From a virus, in IMG/VR virus record IMGVR_UViG_3300033182_000581, positions 62,001-126,000 of that record: 64,000 nt of DNA, one strand, 5' to 3'. Positions 26,647 to 34,219 of this stretch are shown one piece after another. Positions within the stretch are counted from its first letter, which is position 1. Each line of letters opens with the position of its first letter. Both the position numbers and the translations under genes were made by a program. A model generated the notes under the pieces. It had not been told where the DNA came from. It worked only from the letters and a program-made list of their open reading frames with translations, and did no database searches.

Positions 26647-27591
26647 ATGTTACTAAAAGTTGGTTCACGTGGAACTGAAGTAAAAGAATTACAAGAGTTT
26701 TTAGAGGTAGGTGCAGATGGTATCTTTGGAAAAGGTACTGAAAAAGCCGTTAAAAAATGGCAAAAAGAAAACGGGTTGGTTGATGATGGTATTGTGGGTC
26801 CTGCCACTTGGAACGCTATGGGTATTGCTAGCACTGATAATTCAGAAACGTTTAAGACAACACCAGACGGATTAATTATTCATAAAGATTATCTACCTAA
26901 GGGTGAATACTTTAATGGTCCCATAGACCCTGAATATTTGTTCATACACCATACTGCAGGATGGGAAGACCCGTATAAAGTTATTGGAAATTGGGCCAAC
27001 GATACCAGAGGTCAGGTCACAACTGAATTTGTAATTGGAGGACAATCTGTTAAAGGTAATAACGACAAATATGACGGTGAGATTGTCCAAGCATTTCCTC
27101 ACCTTTGTTGGGGTTGGCATTTAGGTATTGGTAAAACCAAAATGGCGGTTAACTCTATCGGTATTGAAGTATGTAATTTTGGTTACCTTGAAGAAGGTGG
27201 ATATACCAAATATGATACGGTTAAAAAGAAGAATGTTTGGATACCAAAAACACCAGGTAAGTTTTACACTTATGCAGGTATCGAAGCTGATGAATCACAA
27301 ATTGTTAAATTATCAGAACCGTTTAGAAACCATTCTTATTGGCATAGATATTCTGACAAATCGTTGTATTCGTTAAAAGAAAACATCTTATACATTGCAG
27401 AGCGTGATAACATAGATGTGAGAGAAGGTTTACCAAAATGGATTAAAGAAAAAGGTCCTAAAGCATTTGATTATTCATCAGACGCAAGAAACGGTAAAGT
27501 AAAAGGGTTATTAACCCACACAAATGTTCGATTGGATAAGGTGGACATGTTCCCCCAACAAGAACTGTTAGATATGTTATTAGGGTTATGA
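26647..27591 (+). CDS. Endolysin: peptidoglycan-binding domain + N-acetylmuramoyl-L-alanine amidase
   Basis: 314 residues. Residues 1-60 form a PG-binding_1 domain ('GSRGTEVKELQEFL...GADGIFGKGTEKAVKKWQ...DGIVGPATWNAM'). From about 95, 'YLFIHHTAGW' is the zinc-binding amidase_2/PGRP motif, with 'VTTEFVIGG', 'CWGWHLGIG' and 'SIGIEVCNFG' following, and 'HSYWHRYSDKS' holding later histidines. It would cut the amide link between glycan and peptide at lysis. No signal peptide, so export needs the holin just downstream. Confidence 0.92.
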   Translation: MLLKVGSRGTEVKELQEFLEVGADGIFGKGTEKAVKKWQKENGLVDDGIVGPATWNAMGIASTDNSETFKTTPDGLIIHKDYLPKGEYFNGPIDPEYLFIHHTAGWEDPYKVIGNWANDTRGQVTTEFVIGGQSVKGNNDKYDGEIVQAFPHLCWGWHLGIGKTKMAVNSIGIEVCNFGYLEEGGYTKYDTVKKKNVWIPKTPGKFYTYAGIEADESQIVKLSEPFRNHSYWHRYSDKSLYSLKENILYIAERDNIDVREGLPKWIKEKGPKAFDYSSDARNGKVKGLLTHTNVRLDKVDMFPQQELLDMLLGL

Positions 27592-27668
27592 TGAAAGAAT
27601 TAGAAGATATATTTGATACGAAAGAATTTAAGTCGTTACCTTGGAAAAACGATTCATCATTAGATTAA
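27591..27668 (+). CDS. Possible small protein, 25 residues
   Basis: Starts on the last base of the endolysin stop and encodes MKELEDIFDTKEFKSLPW..., acidic and protein-like. It is too short to assign, and translation is only suggested by the tight overlap. Confidence 0.35.
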   Translation: MKELEDIFDTKEFKSLPWKNDSSLD

Positions 27669-27695
27669 AGGTAGCGTTAATCCAAACTTTTAATT

Positions 27696-28139
27696 ATGGA
27701 ATGTAATAAAATGGAATTAGTACAATCGAAAGTAACCCAATTTATTATGGGGGTATCCGCTGTATGTGGATTTATGGGTAGTTATTTTATGGATTTAACT
27801 GCCAACAATACTGAACAATACCTCGCAGTTATATGTGTGATGTTGTTGGATGGGTTCTTTGGAATTATTGCAGGAATTAAAAGAGAAGGATTTAAAACCC
27901 ACAAAGCAATTAGAGTTTTGAAAAACATTTTCGCTTGGGAATTGATACTCACAGTAATTTTATCAATTGAATTAGGATTCACAGGCACTGGTTGGTTATC
28001 TGAAACTATATTAGCACCATTTTTAGTATTCCAATTGATATCAGCTCTCAAAAATGCATCTATGGTAGGTTTCATAAAAAATGAGTTATTAAATGAAATT
28101 TTAGATAGAATAGATAAGCATAAAGGGGATAGAAAATGA
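27696..28139 (+). CDS. Holin (phage_holin_4/TcdE-like)
   Basis: 147 residues with hydrophobic segments at about 16-34, 43-61, 80-97 and 104-118. 'VICVMLLDGFFGIIAGIKREGF.THKAIRVLKN' matches the M-x-x-D-x-x-x-G-x-x-x-A/G signature of the toxin-secretion/phage-lysis holin family. It would form pores that release the amidase. An alternative start at 27711 removes five residues. Its stop overlaps the next small gene. Confidence 0.82.
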   Translation: MECNKMELVQSKVTQFIMGVSAVCGFMGSYFMDLTANNTEQYLAVICVMLLDGFFGIIAGIKREGFKTHKAIRVLKNIFAWELILTVILSIELGFTGTGWLSETILAPFLVFQLISALKNASMVGFIKNELLNEILDRIDKHKGDRK

Positions 28140-28222
28140 AACAACTTCTAAATAGTATTACCGATACACGTATGGTGTATCTTTTAATGTCAATCGTACT
28201 CTTATCAGGATATTTATTATAG
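28136..28222 (+). CDS. Small hydrophobic lysis-cassette peptide
   Basis: 28 residues with one hydrophobic stretch ('MVYLLMSIVLLSGYLL') ending at the C-terminus. ATGA overlap with the holin. Possibly a holin modulator; too short for homology. Confidence 0.5.
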   Translation: MKQLLNSITDTRMVYLLMSIVLLSGYLL

Positions 28223-28224
28223 TC

Positions 28225-28437
28225 TTGGGGAGTAGTAATTTTTGTAACATTGTAAAGGTTGCCCTTTGGGTTATTATGGGAGTGGGTTTAATCACAACTG
28301 GATTATACATCTTTGTACTACTTTTTGGACATGATTCAAAGATTATTGAATCGACATGGTCTAATTTATTTGGTATCTTATTAACTAATTCATTCAGTAT
28401 CATTGGTACTATTATGGGTGTTAAACACGCAACTTAG
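28225..28437 (+). CDS. Small two-helix membrane protein
   Basis: Up to 70 residues from TTG 28225, or 53 from ATG 28276. Two hydrophobic helices, 'VALWVIMGVGLITTGLYIFVLLF' and 'LFGILLTNSFSIIGTIMGV'. The absence of an ATG upstream leaves the start open. Third membrane protein in a row after the endolysin, so probably part of lysis or its inhibition. Confidence 0.55.
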   Translation: MGSSNFCNIVKVALWVIMGVGLITTGLYIFVLLFGHDSKIIESTWSNLFGILLTNSFSIIGTIMGVKHAT

Positions 28438-28455
28438 ACTGATAAAAAATAATAC

Positions 28456-28492
28456 CATATTTATATTAAAGAAAACATTTTAATATTTATAA
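28456..28492 (+). promoter_or_regulatory. CATATTTATAT and AATATTTATAA motifs
   Basis: CATATTTATAT at 28456-28466 and a near copy AATATTTATAA at 28482-28492, 26 bases apart, directly before the gene at 28495. Two tandem sites of the putative late type. Confidence 0.45.
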
Positions 28493-28494
28493 GT

Positions 28495-28653
28495 ATGATA
28501 CGAGAATATAGTTGGAAAGATTGGATTAGTAATCCTAAAAACAAAGAACTCTATAATAGAGATATGAACGAAGGTTTACGTCAATTCCAATTGGAAAAAC
28601 AACGTAGAGATAAAGTTGCTAAAGCGGCTGCATTTAATCTAAGGGGATTATAA
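28495..28653 (+). CDS. Hypothetical 52-residue basic protein
   Basis: 'MIREYSWKDWISNPKNKELYNRD', then an arginine/lysine-rich helix ending 'AAAFNLRGL'. The stop overlaps the next start by one base. No family recognised. Confidence 0.6.
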   Translation: MIREYSWKDWISNPKNKELYNRDMNEGLRQFQLEKQRRDKVAKAAAFNLRGL

Positions 28654-29153
28654 TGGGTAAGAAGATAAATGATGGAAACCTAATGGTGAGTAGACGGGTG
28701 TTAAAAAAACAAGCCGTTAAAACTATTAAAGACCCAATTAGTGCTACCGATGATGTTAAAGCAAAATTAGGTGGGCCCGTTAAAGATAAAATGGTAAATA
28801 AGTTAACTGACTTTTTGGCTTATTTGTATAGTAAATACGAAAAGGCAGATGTAATCGAAAGATATAAATCAGAAATCAAATCAATTATTCGTGAAGAGAT
28901 TAAGACTGTTAGTAGGCAGTTAAAAGAAGTTGATGATTCGCAAGTTCCGATGACATACGCATCTCTTGAAAGAGCTAAGAAGTATTCGGAAGGAATTTAT
29001 CGTAAGATGAAGGAGAGAGATGTTCAGGATGTTGATGGTTGGGTATTTGCAAAAATTACTCTCGCAGAAGATTATTTGAAATCGGTTTATGGGTATTTCG
29101 ATGGTAAAGACGGGTTAGATGATAAACCGAATACACCTGATGATGTGGAGTAA
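28653..29153 (+). CDS. Hypothetical helical phage protein
   Basis: 166 residues, mostly helical, with a basic N-terminus and acidic tail. 'DKMVNKLTDFLAYLYSKYEKADVIERYKSEIKSIIREEIKTVSRQL' may form a coiled coil. Starts one base inside the previous stop. Function unknown; neighbours suggest a late or virion-associated role. Confidence 0.6.
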   Translation: MGKKINDGNLMVSRRVLKKQAVKTIKDPISATDDVKAKLGGPVKDKMVNKLTDFLAYLYSKYEKADVIERYKSEIKSIIREEIKTVSRQLKEVDDSQVPMTYASLERAKKYSEGIYRKMKERDVQDVDGWVFAKITLAEDYLKSVYGYFDGKDGLDDKPNTPDDVE

Positions 29154-29156
29154 TTG

Positions 29157-30269
29157 ATGCCAAATTTGAGTAGGAAAGATATGCCACAGGTTAAAACCCA
29201 AGATTTGGGTAAGGCCCTTTCTATGGTTTCTGATAAGGTAAAAGTAACCAAAGAAACTATTCCTGCATCAAAATTGAAGAAATCACAAAAAGAACTCTAC
29301 AAAGATAAAGTAAAGGGTATTGCAAATAGACTCAATTCACCTAAAGCGATGAAACCTTTGATTATATCGAAGGATAATCATATTGTAGATGGTCATCATA
29401 GATGGGGTGCCGCAATATACAAATGGGGTGAGGATGTAAAGATTCCAGTATATAGAATCAATCTATCAGTTAACAACGCAATCAAATTATATAAACATAT
29501 CGCAGATGTGATTGATGAAGTAATCAAAGAAGCAATCACAATCCCTATTGAGATTGGTGATACTGTTTTGGGTGGTAAGTTCAAAAACAAACCAATCGTA
29601 GTAAAATCAATTGATAAGAATGAAAAGGGTGATATCACAATCAATGGTAAACCACTACTTAAATTCAGATTGGTAAACGAAGCAAACGCCGTAAGTGGTG
29701 GTAAAGTACATAAATTCATAACAGGCAAGAATCTTACATTTAAGGGTAAAAAATACCCAAACTTATATTTTGAAGTATTGAGGATTGATAATAAATCAAA
29801 ATTGGTTACTTTGAAAATATTATCACCGAAAGAATTATTTGGTAAAGAATTAGATGTACCATTCAAAACTATCAGAAGAGGCCCATTCCTAAAGACCGAT
29901 ACAAGCGGTTTGGGTGAAGATAAAATCAATGAAATCCCAATGGGAGACCTTCAGAAGATTGACCAATTTGCTGATAAGAAACTAAACCCAGTTGATGTAG
30001 TAATCACCGATAAACACTTCTTTGATAGATTGAACGACCCTCGTAATGGTAAGGAAATATCAAACGCCGAGTTGATTGGATTCTTCAAGAGATTGGCTAA
30101 ACATAAGAAAGAGTTTGTTGAATTCCTCAACAAATATAACTCCGTAGTTGCCGTTGATGATAGAACAAACATCAATATTCCGTTTATGAAGCAGGCAAAC
30201 AAAGCCATTGCAAAGACGGTGATGCGCAAAAAAGATTTCAAAACTCCTGACAAAAAATTGGATATTTAA
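29157..30269 (+). CDS. ParB-like nuclease-domain protein with phage C-terminal domain
   Basis: 370 residues. Residues about 35-100 are ParB-like: 'VTKETIPASKLKKSQKEL', 'KPLIISKDNHIVDGHHRWGAA', 'VPVYRINLS-type' closing strand. The middle is a beta-rich, lysine-rich region. The last 90 ('ITDKHFFDRLNDPRNGKEIS' to 'KTVMRKKDFKTPD') form a conserved domain I have seen at the C-terminus of large phage proteins. The TTG at 29154 could serve as start but ATG 29157 is preferred. DNA binding or nicking is possible. Confidence 0.7.
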   Translation: MPNLSRKDMPQVKTQDLGKALSMVSDKVKVTKETIPASKLKKSQKELYKDKVKGIANRLNSPKAMKPLIISKDNHIVDGHHRWGAAIYKWGEDVKIPVYRINLSVNNAIKLYKHIADVIDEVIKEAITIPIEIGDTVLGGKFKNKPIVVKSIDKNEKGDITINGKPLLKFRLVNEANAVSGGKVHKFITGKNLTFKGKKYPNLYFEVLRIDNKSKLVTLKILSPKELFGKELDVPFKTIRRGPFLKTDTSGLGEDKINEIPMGDLQKIDQFADKKLNPVDVVITDKHFFDRLNDPRNGKEISNAELIGFFKRLAKHKKEFVEFLNKYNSVVAVDDRTNINIPFMKQANKAIAKTVMRKKDFKTPDKKLDI

Positions 30270-30288
30270 CAAAAATTTCGTATATTTG
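30257..30288 (+). promoter_or_regulatory. Bacteroidota-type promoter before the metallopeptidase-like gene
   Basis: ATTGG 30257-30261, 19-base spacer, TATATTTG 30281-30288; ATG begins only three bases later, so transcription would begin at or inside the start codon. Confidence 0.6.
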
Positions 30289-30290
30289 TA

Positions 30291-31058
30291 ATGAAACTTA
30301 AAGAACTCATATTAGAAGGAATGTACGATAAACTCACTGGAGAAATCAATAAAGATGTGTTTAAAACTCTGAAGAATGCTATCAAAGGTAGTGGAACGCA
30401 GGAGAAACCAAAGAAGTACAAAGGGTACGAAGTTCGTAAAGACCCAATTCCAATGGTCGGTACAATGCAAGATATGTTCAATGCTGAAAGAGCTACATTG
30501 TATGTGGGTGGATATTCAGATAGTGTGAGTGGTGTAGAGGTTGAGGTAGAACTTAAAGTGGCGGTTACTGAAGATGGTGTAGAGCCAGGTAAGTTCTTCA
30601 TTGATGGTTCTGCAGAAGCAGATGAAGATTTTCCATCATTAGAGGTAAATATTGGTATTCATCCAAATGATGCTGAAAGTGGTAGGGTGTTCTCAAAGAT
30701 ACAACCTGTGTTGAGGGATTTGGTAAGGCATGAGATTGAACATCTAACACATGGTAAGGGTTCTGCATCTGAGAAACCGGGTAAAAGAATGAGAGGTGAT
30801 TTGGCAATGAGGAAGAAGATTCGTTCTAATCCTGAGTTGTACTACAAATACTTCTTACTACCAAAAGAGGTGGATGCAAATATACATGGGTTGTACTCAA
30901 AAGCAAAGACACTAAAACAACCATATCAAAAAGTGGTTGATGATTATTTAGATTCATTGGTAGATGATGGTGTAATAACAATTGAGAAGAGAAAAGAAAT
31001 TTATAATAAGTGGAAGAAACGAATCCCAAAAATTGGTGGAATACCAAAATTAAAGTAA
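30291..31058 (+). CDS. Putative zinc metallopeptidase-like protein
   Basis: 255 residues. 'LVRHEIEHLTHG' near residue 146 is a HExxH zinc motif in a hydrophobic context, and 'LPKEVDANIHGL' about 45 residues later could supply the third ligand Glu, as in gluzincin-type peptidases. Beta-rich N-terminal part, basic C-terminus. It may process virion or host proteins. The family name is not clear to me. Confidence 0.6.
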   Translation: MKLKELILEGMYDKLTGEINKDVFKTLKNAIKGSGTQEKPKKYKGYEVRKDPIPMVGTMQDMFNAERATLYVGGYSDSVSGVEVEVELKVAVTEDGVEPGKFFIDGSAEADEDFPSLEVNIGIHPNDAESGRVFSKIQPVLRDLVRHEIEHLTHGKGSASEKPGKRMRGDLAMRKKIRSNPELYYKYFLLPKEVDANIHGLYSKAKTLKQPYQKVVDDYLDSLVDDGVITIEKRKEIYNKWKKRIPKIGGIPKLK

Positions 31059-31663
31059 TGATGAATAAGAACGAGTTTATATCAAAAGTTTTCAAAGATG
31101 AAATCAAAATGTTGAGAGGAGGAAAAGCTCTCAGAGTTTTTGATTTTGATGATACGTTAGCAACGACTACATCATACATCTATGTAAAACATAGGGATGG
31201 TAGTGAAACTAAATTAGACCCTGCAGAATACGCTAAGTATGATGAGAAGCCGGGCGATGAATATGATTTCAGAGATTTCAATAGAAAGTTGAATAAACCA
31301 AAGGTAATCAAAAGGAACTTTAAATTACTTCAGCAAATGTTAGATAACCCACAAAAGAAGGTTACTATTCTCACTGCAAGAAAGTTGGCGTTTCCCGTAA
31401 GAAAGTTCTTTAAGGATACATATGGAATGGATGTGTATGTGGTTGCATTGGGAAGTAACAATCCAAAAGATAAAGCAGATTGGATTGAGAAACACATTAA
31501 GAAGGGTTATAGCGATATAGCATTTATGGATGATTCATCTAAAAATATCAGAGCAGTTGATTCTTTGAAATCAAAATATCCTGATGTTCGTATCAGAACT
31601 CACTTAGTAAGGGAGTTTATTGAAGAAGATGTTCAGAAATATGTACAAAAGATAATTCACTAA
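31058..31663 (+). CDS. HAD-superfamily phosphatase (polynucleotide-kinase 3'-phosphatase-like)
   Basis: 201 residues. 'LRVFDFDDTLATTTS' is the nucleophile motif, 'VTILTARKLAFPVRKFF' motif II and 'DIAFMDDSSKNIRAV' motif IV. The arrangement resembles the phosphatase half of T4 polynucleotide kinase and its stand-alone phage relatives. Start chosen at the ATG overlapping the previous stop; the ATG three bases later is equally possible. Confidence 0.78.
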   Translation: MMNKNEFISKVFKDEIKMLRGGKALRVFDFDDTLATTTSYIYVKHRDGSETKLDPAEYAKYDEKPGDEYDFRDFNRKLNKPKVIKRNFKLLQQMLDNPQKKVTILTARKLAFPVRKFFKDTYGMDVYVVALGSNNPKDKADWIEKHIKKGYSDIAFMDDSSKNIRAVDSLKSKYPDVRIRTHLVREFIEEDVQKYVQKIIH

Positions 31664-31672
31664 ATTTAAAAT

Positions 31673-31683
31673 AATATTTATAT
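31673..31683 (+). promoter_or_regulatory. AATATTTATAT motif, possible late promoter
   Basis: Exact AATATTTATAT only four bases before the ATG at 31688; transcription from it would be leaderless or start inside the gene. Confidence 0.4.
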
Positions 31684-31687
31684 TCAA

Positions 31688-31927
31688 ATGAACTACGAAA
31701 AAGAAGTAATGGTCAACGTATATCAAATCTTAACAAAAAAAGATTTTAAATGGAGTTATGAGTTTAAGCATAGTATGAAGATTCAGATGTTGAATCTATT
31801 ATTGGAATATTTTACTGATATTGAACACTATGAGAAATGTGCTAAACTCGCTACCATACTTAAAAAGTTGGAGAATATGAATGAGAATATTGGTGAAACA
31901 ACTATCACCGGAAGTGAAAACTCTTAG
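31688..31927 (+). CDS. Hypothetical protein with UVR-like helical hairpin
   Basis: 79 residues. 'IQMLNLLLEYFTDIEHYEKCAKLATILKKLEN' has the spacing of the UVR motif (helix, Y-E-K-A-A-x-L-R/K helix), a protein-interaction hairpin in UvrB/UvrC and Clp-type adaptors. A similar hairpin occurs in the protein at 45473. The next gene overlaps its 3' end, and a ClpS homologue follows. Confidence 0.55.
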   Translation: MNYEKEVMVNVYQILTKKDFKWSYEFKHSMKIQMLNLLLEYFTDIEHYEKCAKLATILKKLENMNENIGETTITGSENS

Positions 31928-32042
31928 TGGTTGGTTGGTCTATGTAATAGATGAAGCAGAACGGCCAATTGAGGCAGAAGTATGTGAATTGGATGATTTA
32001 GTAGAAACCGTAAAGGTATTTGAATCGAAATATAATTTATGA
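31881..32042 (+). CDS. Hypothetical 53-residue acidic protein
   Basis: 'MRILVKQLSPEVKTLSGWLVYV', then an acidic helix ending 'KVFESKYNL'. Overlaps the UVR-hairpin gene by 47 bases and the ClpS gene by four (ATGA), in the style of other coupled genes here. Confidence 0.6.
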   Translation: MRILVKQLSPEVKTLSGWLVYVIDEAERPIEAEVCELDDLVETVKVFESKYNL

Positions 32043-32260
32043 AACTATTTATACTAAACGATGATGTAAATTCTTTTGAACACGTAACCAGTTGTATTCA
32101 GAGATATTTGAATTATCCTTATCTACAAGCAGTATCAATAGCTGATATCGTTCACAATATTGGGAGATGTGAGATTAAAGATTCTGATGATGAAGTGGTG
32201 ATAAAAGAAATATACGAAGGTTTAGTTAAAGAAGGATTACATTTAAGAATTGAAGGATAA
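32039..32260 (+). CDS. clpS: ClpS-like N-end rule adaptor
   Basis: 73 residues, the bare ClpS core. 'LFILNDDVNSFEHVTSCIQRYL' matches the ClpS opening, with the N-D-D that grips an N-terminal residue. 'ADIVHNIGRCEI' keeps the pocket histidine, and 'IYEGLVKEGLHLRIE' the closing helix and strand. ClpS hands N-degron substrates to ClpAP/ClpCP protease. The N-terminal extension that bacterial ClpS uses to control the unfoldase is absent. Phage copies could redirect host proteolysis or block it. Confidence 0.78.
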   Translation: MKLFILNDDVNSFEHVTSCIQRYLNYPYLQAVSIADIVHNIGRCEIKDSDDEVVIKEIYEGLVKEGLHLRIEG

Positions 32261-32264
32261 TATT

Positions 32265-32432
32265 ATGAGTGAATCTAAAGGTTTAGGTGATGATATAAAG
32301 AAAGTAACTTCAGCAGTTAAGTTAGATATCTTAGCGGAGAAAGTTGCAAAGGCAGTTGGTAAATCTGATTGTGGATGTGCCAAAAGACAAGAGAAGCTCA
32401 ATAAGATGTTCCCATATGGAGACAAAAAATGA
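32265..32432 (+). CDS. Hypothetical small protein with CGC-KR motif
   Basis: 55 residues. 'GLGDDIKKVTSAVKLDILAEKVAKAV' helix followed by 'DCGCAKRQEKLNKMFPY', a cysteine pair plus basic segment that recurs in small phage proteins near virion genes. ATG 32265 preferred; ATG 32250 would add five residues. Confidence 0.65.
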   Translation: MSESKGLGDDIKKVTSAVKLDILAEKVAKAVGKSDCGCAKRQEKLNKMFPYGDKK

Positions 32433-33574
32433 ATTTAAGAGAATTTATACAATCAGAGATAAAATCACAACTAAATGAATCAGTAAACGAAAAATACACT
32501 GGAAATCCGGGCGATAAGTTAGTACATAAACACTATAAAAATATTGAAATTGAACTAATAGAACCTACAAATAAAGGATGGAAGGTATATCAAAGTGTAG
32601 ATGGTAAAAAACCAAAGATAAAATATTTTCATAAACAAGATATAGTAGGGAACACGGCTTTGTTCGAATCAGAACAATTAGATGAAAAACTAATCACATT
32701 CTCAAACAGGTCACCCTACGGACAGATAGTCTTTATGGCAGGTGGTGCTGGTAGTGGTAAAGGATTCGCAATTGATAACTTTATTGATTCAGCAGGATTC
32801 AAAGTAAGAGATGTTGATGAAATGAAAAAAGCAGTTGGTAAATTAGGCCAATTGGGTAAAATCTCAGTAGATGCTTGGTATAAGAAATTTGGTAGTAAAT
32901 TATCAGAAAAAGATAGAGCTCACGTCGAAGAGTTTGTATTGGGTAAGGGGATGAGTATTGCAGATGTTGCAGCTGATTTGAAAAACCCAAACAACGTAAT
33001 GTCTCTACACCTAATCGTAGATGCAATGGGGTTGAAAGATAAATGGTTAATCAATATGTTAAAGGGTAAATCAAATAAAGAAACCCTACCAAACCTATTG
33101 TTCGATATCACAGCAAAGAAGGTTGGTTCAATCACATCTGTAATCAAACCATTATTAGATGCCGGATATGAAGCTAACAACATTCACCTTATTTGGGTAT
33201 TAACAAACTACCATTTGGCAGTTTCTCAGAATAAGAGTAGAGCGAGAGTTGTTCCTGATGATATCCTATTGTTAACACATGAAGGTGCTGCTAAAACGAT
33301 TTGGAGTATCTTAACTGGTGGACTACCAAAAGGATTGAATGGTAGAATCGATGTGATTCTGAACAACAGAGAAAATACAGTAATGTTCAAAGATTCTAAA
33401 GGAAATGAAATGAAAGGTGCTGTGAAAGGATTCAAATCACTTCCTGTTAAGAAGCAGGGTGGTGGTATAATGCCAGAGAAGGTATGGAAGAAGATACTTT
33501 ATGGTTGGATTTCAGATAACGGACCTAAGACTGTTGATTTACGCAAACCTTTAGACCAACAAATGAGTAAATAA
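32429..33574 (+). CDS. P-loop kinase-like protein (zeta-toxin-like fold)
   Basis: 381 residues. 'IVFMAGGAGSGKGFAIDNFI' near 98-118 is a Walker A loop followed by 'GFKVRDVDEMKKAV', the order used in zeta-toxin and AAA-type kinases, and 'NNIHLIWVLTNYHLAVSQN' resembles the next strand and helix. The N-terminal 90 residues form a small separate domain. It may phosphorylate a small molecule or protein; there is no antitoxin-like neighbour. Confidence 0.65.
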   Translation: MNLREFIQSEIKSQLNESVNEKYTGNPGDKLVHKHYKNIEIELIEPTNKGWKVYQSVDGKKPKIKYFHKQDIVGNTALFESEQLDEKLITFSNRSPYGQIVFMAGGAGSGKGFAIDNFIDSAGFKVRDVDEMKKAVGKLGQLGKISVDAWYKKFGSKLSEKDRAHVEEFVLGKGMSIADVAADLKNPNNVMSLHLIVDAMGLKDKWLINMLKGKSNKETLPNLLFDITAKKVGSITSVIKPLLDAGYEANNIHLIWVLTNYHLAVSQNKSRARVVPDDILLLTHEGAAKTIWSILTGGLPKGLNGRIDVILNNRENTVMFKDSKGNEMKGAVKGFKSLPVKKQGGGIMPEKVWKKILYGWISDNGPKTVDLRKPLDQQMSK

Positions 33575-33575
33575 A

Positions 33576-33707
33576 ATGGCAAAAGTTACATCAAATTCGA
33601 TAGAATCTAAGAGTAGAAAACGTAGAGGTAGGCACTCTAAGAAGAAAAGTTCAAATAATAAGAACTCTAAACACTATAAGAAGAAATACAGAGGGCAGGG
33701 TAGGTAA
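33576..33707 (+). CDS. Very basic 43-residue protein
   Basis: About half the residues are Lys, Arg or His, with 'KSRKRRGRHSKKKS' and a C-terminal 'YRGQGR'. Such short basic proteins in phages often bind nucleic acid. It ends directly before a terminator-promoter module. Confidence 0.6.
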   Translation: MAKVTSNSIESKSRKRRGRHSKKKSSNNKNSKHYKKKYRGQGR

Positions 33708-33713
33708 TAAAAC

Positions 33714-33769
33714 TTAACAATTTCTTAACATTAAAGGCTTGGTAATACCAGGCTTTTTTTGTATCTTTA
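33714..33769 (+). promoter_or_regulatory. TTAACA-tandem promoter module, copy 2, with built-in terminator
   Basis: TTAACA at 33714 and 33725, CTTGG 33738-33742, 19-base spacer, TATCTTTA 33762-33769. The spacer holds the terminator stem. AAAGAGAGATAAGTT precedes the ATG at 33792. Confidence 0.78.
33733..33760 (+). terminator. Intrinsic terminator inside promoter copy 2
   Basis: Stem 33733-33742 with 33748-33757 (10 pairs including two G-T), loop of five, T-run 33754-33760. It would end the transcript of the 25.7-33.7 kb genes. Confidence 0.65.
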
Positions 33770-33791
33770 CTATGTAAAAGAGAGATAAGTT

Positions 33792-34139
33792 ATGAATTAT
33801 TTAGTTGACCCACAAAGTTTAGTTTTCAACTCTCACCGAATTAATGGTTTCACCAAAATGATTGGTGATGAAAAAATCCACCAATGGGAGTTGTTGGATA
33901 TCGCAACTGAAGTTGCTGAAGAATGGACTAACGATTGGCCTGAGGACCAGGGATTCGGTTCTTCAGATATGACCTATATGATTAAGGACTTCATTGATAA
34001 TGTGATTACTTCAGTTTATATGAAGAATGGTATGAGTAGTAGTATGTATATGACCAAATTTACTCCTTCTCTCTCAGTAGTTCCTTACTCTGAAGAGGAG
34101 CATCACAATAAGGTTCAACAAATGGAAAGTGGAATTTAA
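33792..34139 (+). CDS. Hypothetical protein
   Basis: 115 residues, acidic, with a tryptophan-rich centre ('EVAEEWTNDWPEDQGFGSSDM') and methionine-rich helix 'YMKNGMSSSMYM'. Expressed alone between two TTAACA modules. No family recognised. Confidence 0.6.
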   Translation: MNYLVDPQSLVFNSHRINGFTKMIGDEKIHQWELLDIATEVAEEWTNDWPEDQGFGSSDMTYMIKDFIDNVITSVYMKNGMSSSMYMTKFTPSLSVVPYSEEEHHNKVQQMESGI

Positions 34140-34190
34140 CAATTTAATAACATTAAAATTTGGTTATATCAAAAATAAGTGTTATATTAG
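34136..34190 (+). promoter_or_regulatory. TTAACA-tandem promoter module, copy 3
   Basis: TTAACA 34136 (overlapping the previous stop), ATAACA 34147, TTTGG 34159-34163, 19-base spacer, TATATTAG 34183-34190. Confidence 0.78.
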
Positions 34191-34219
34191 TACTGTAATT
34201 GAGAGTTAAGAGTTATAAA

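Noticed and set aside
484-30601. Many minus-strand open frames of 60-190 codons
   Set aside because: Each lies opposite a convincing + strand gene and has no recognisable motifs; they are shadows of AT-rich coding DNA. I found no supported minus-strand gene.
32429-33574. Zeta toxin of a toxin-antitoxin pair
   Set aside because: There is a P-loop but no epsilon-like antitoxin gene next to it, and the protein has an additional N-terminal domain.
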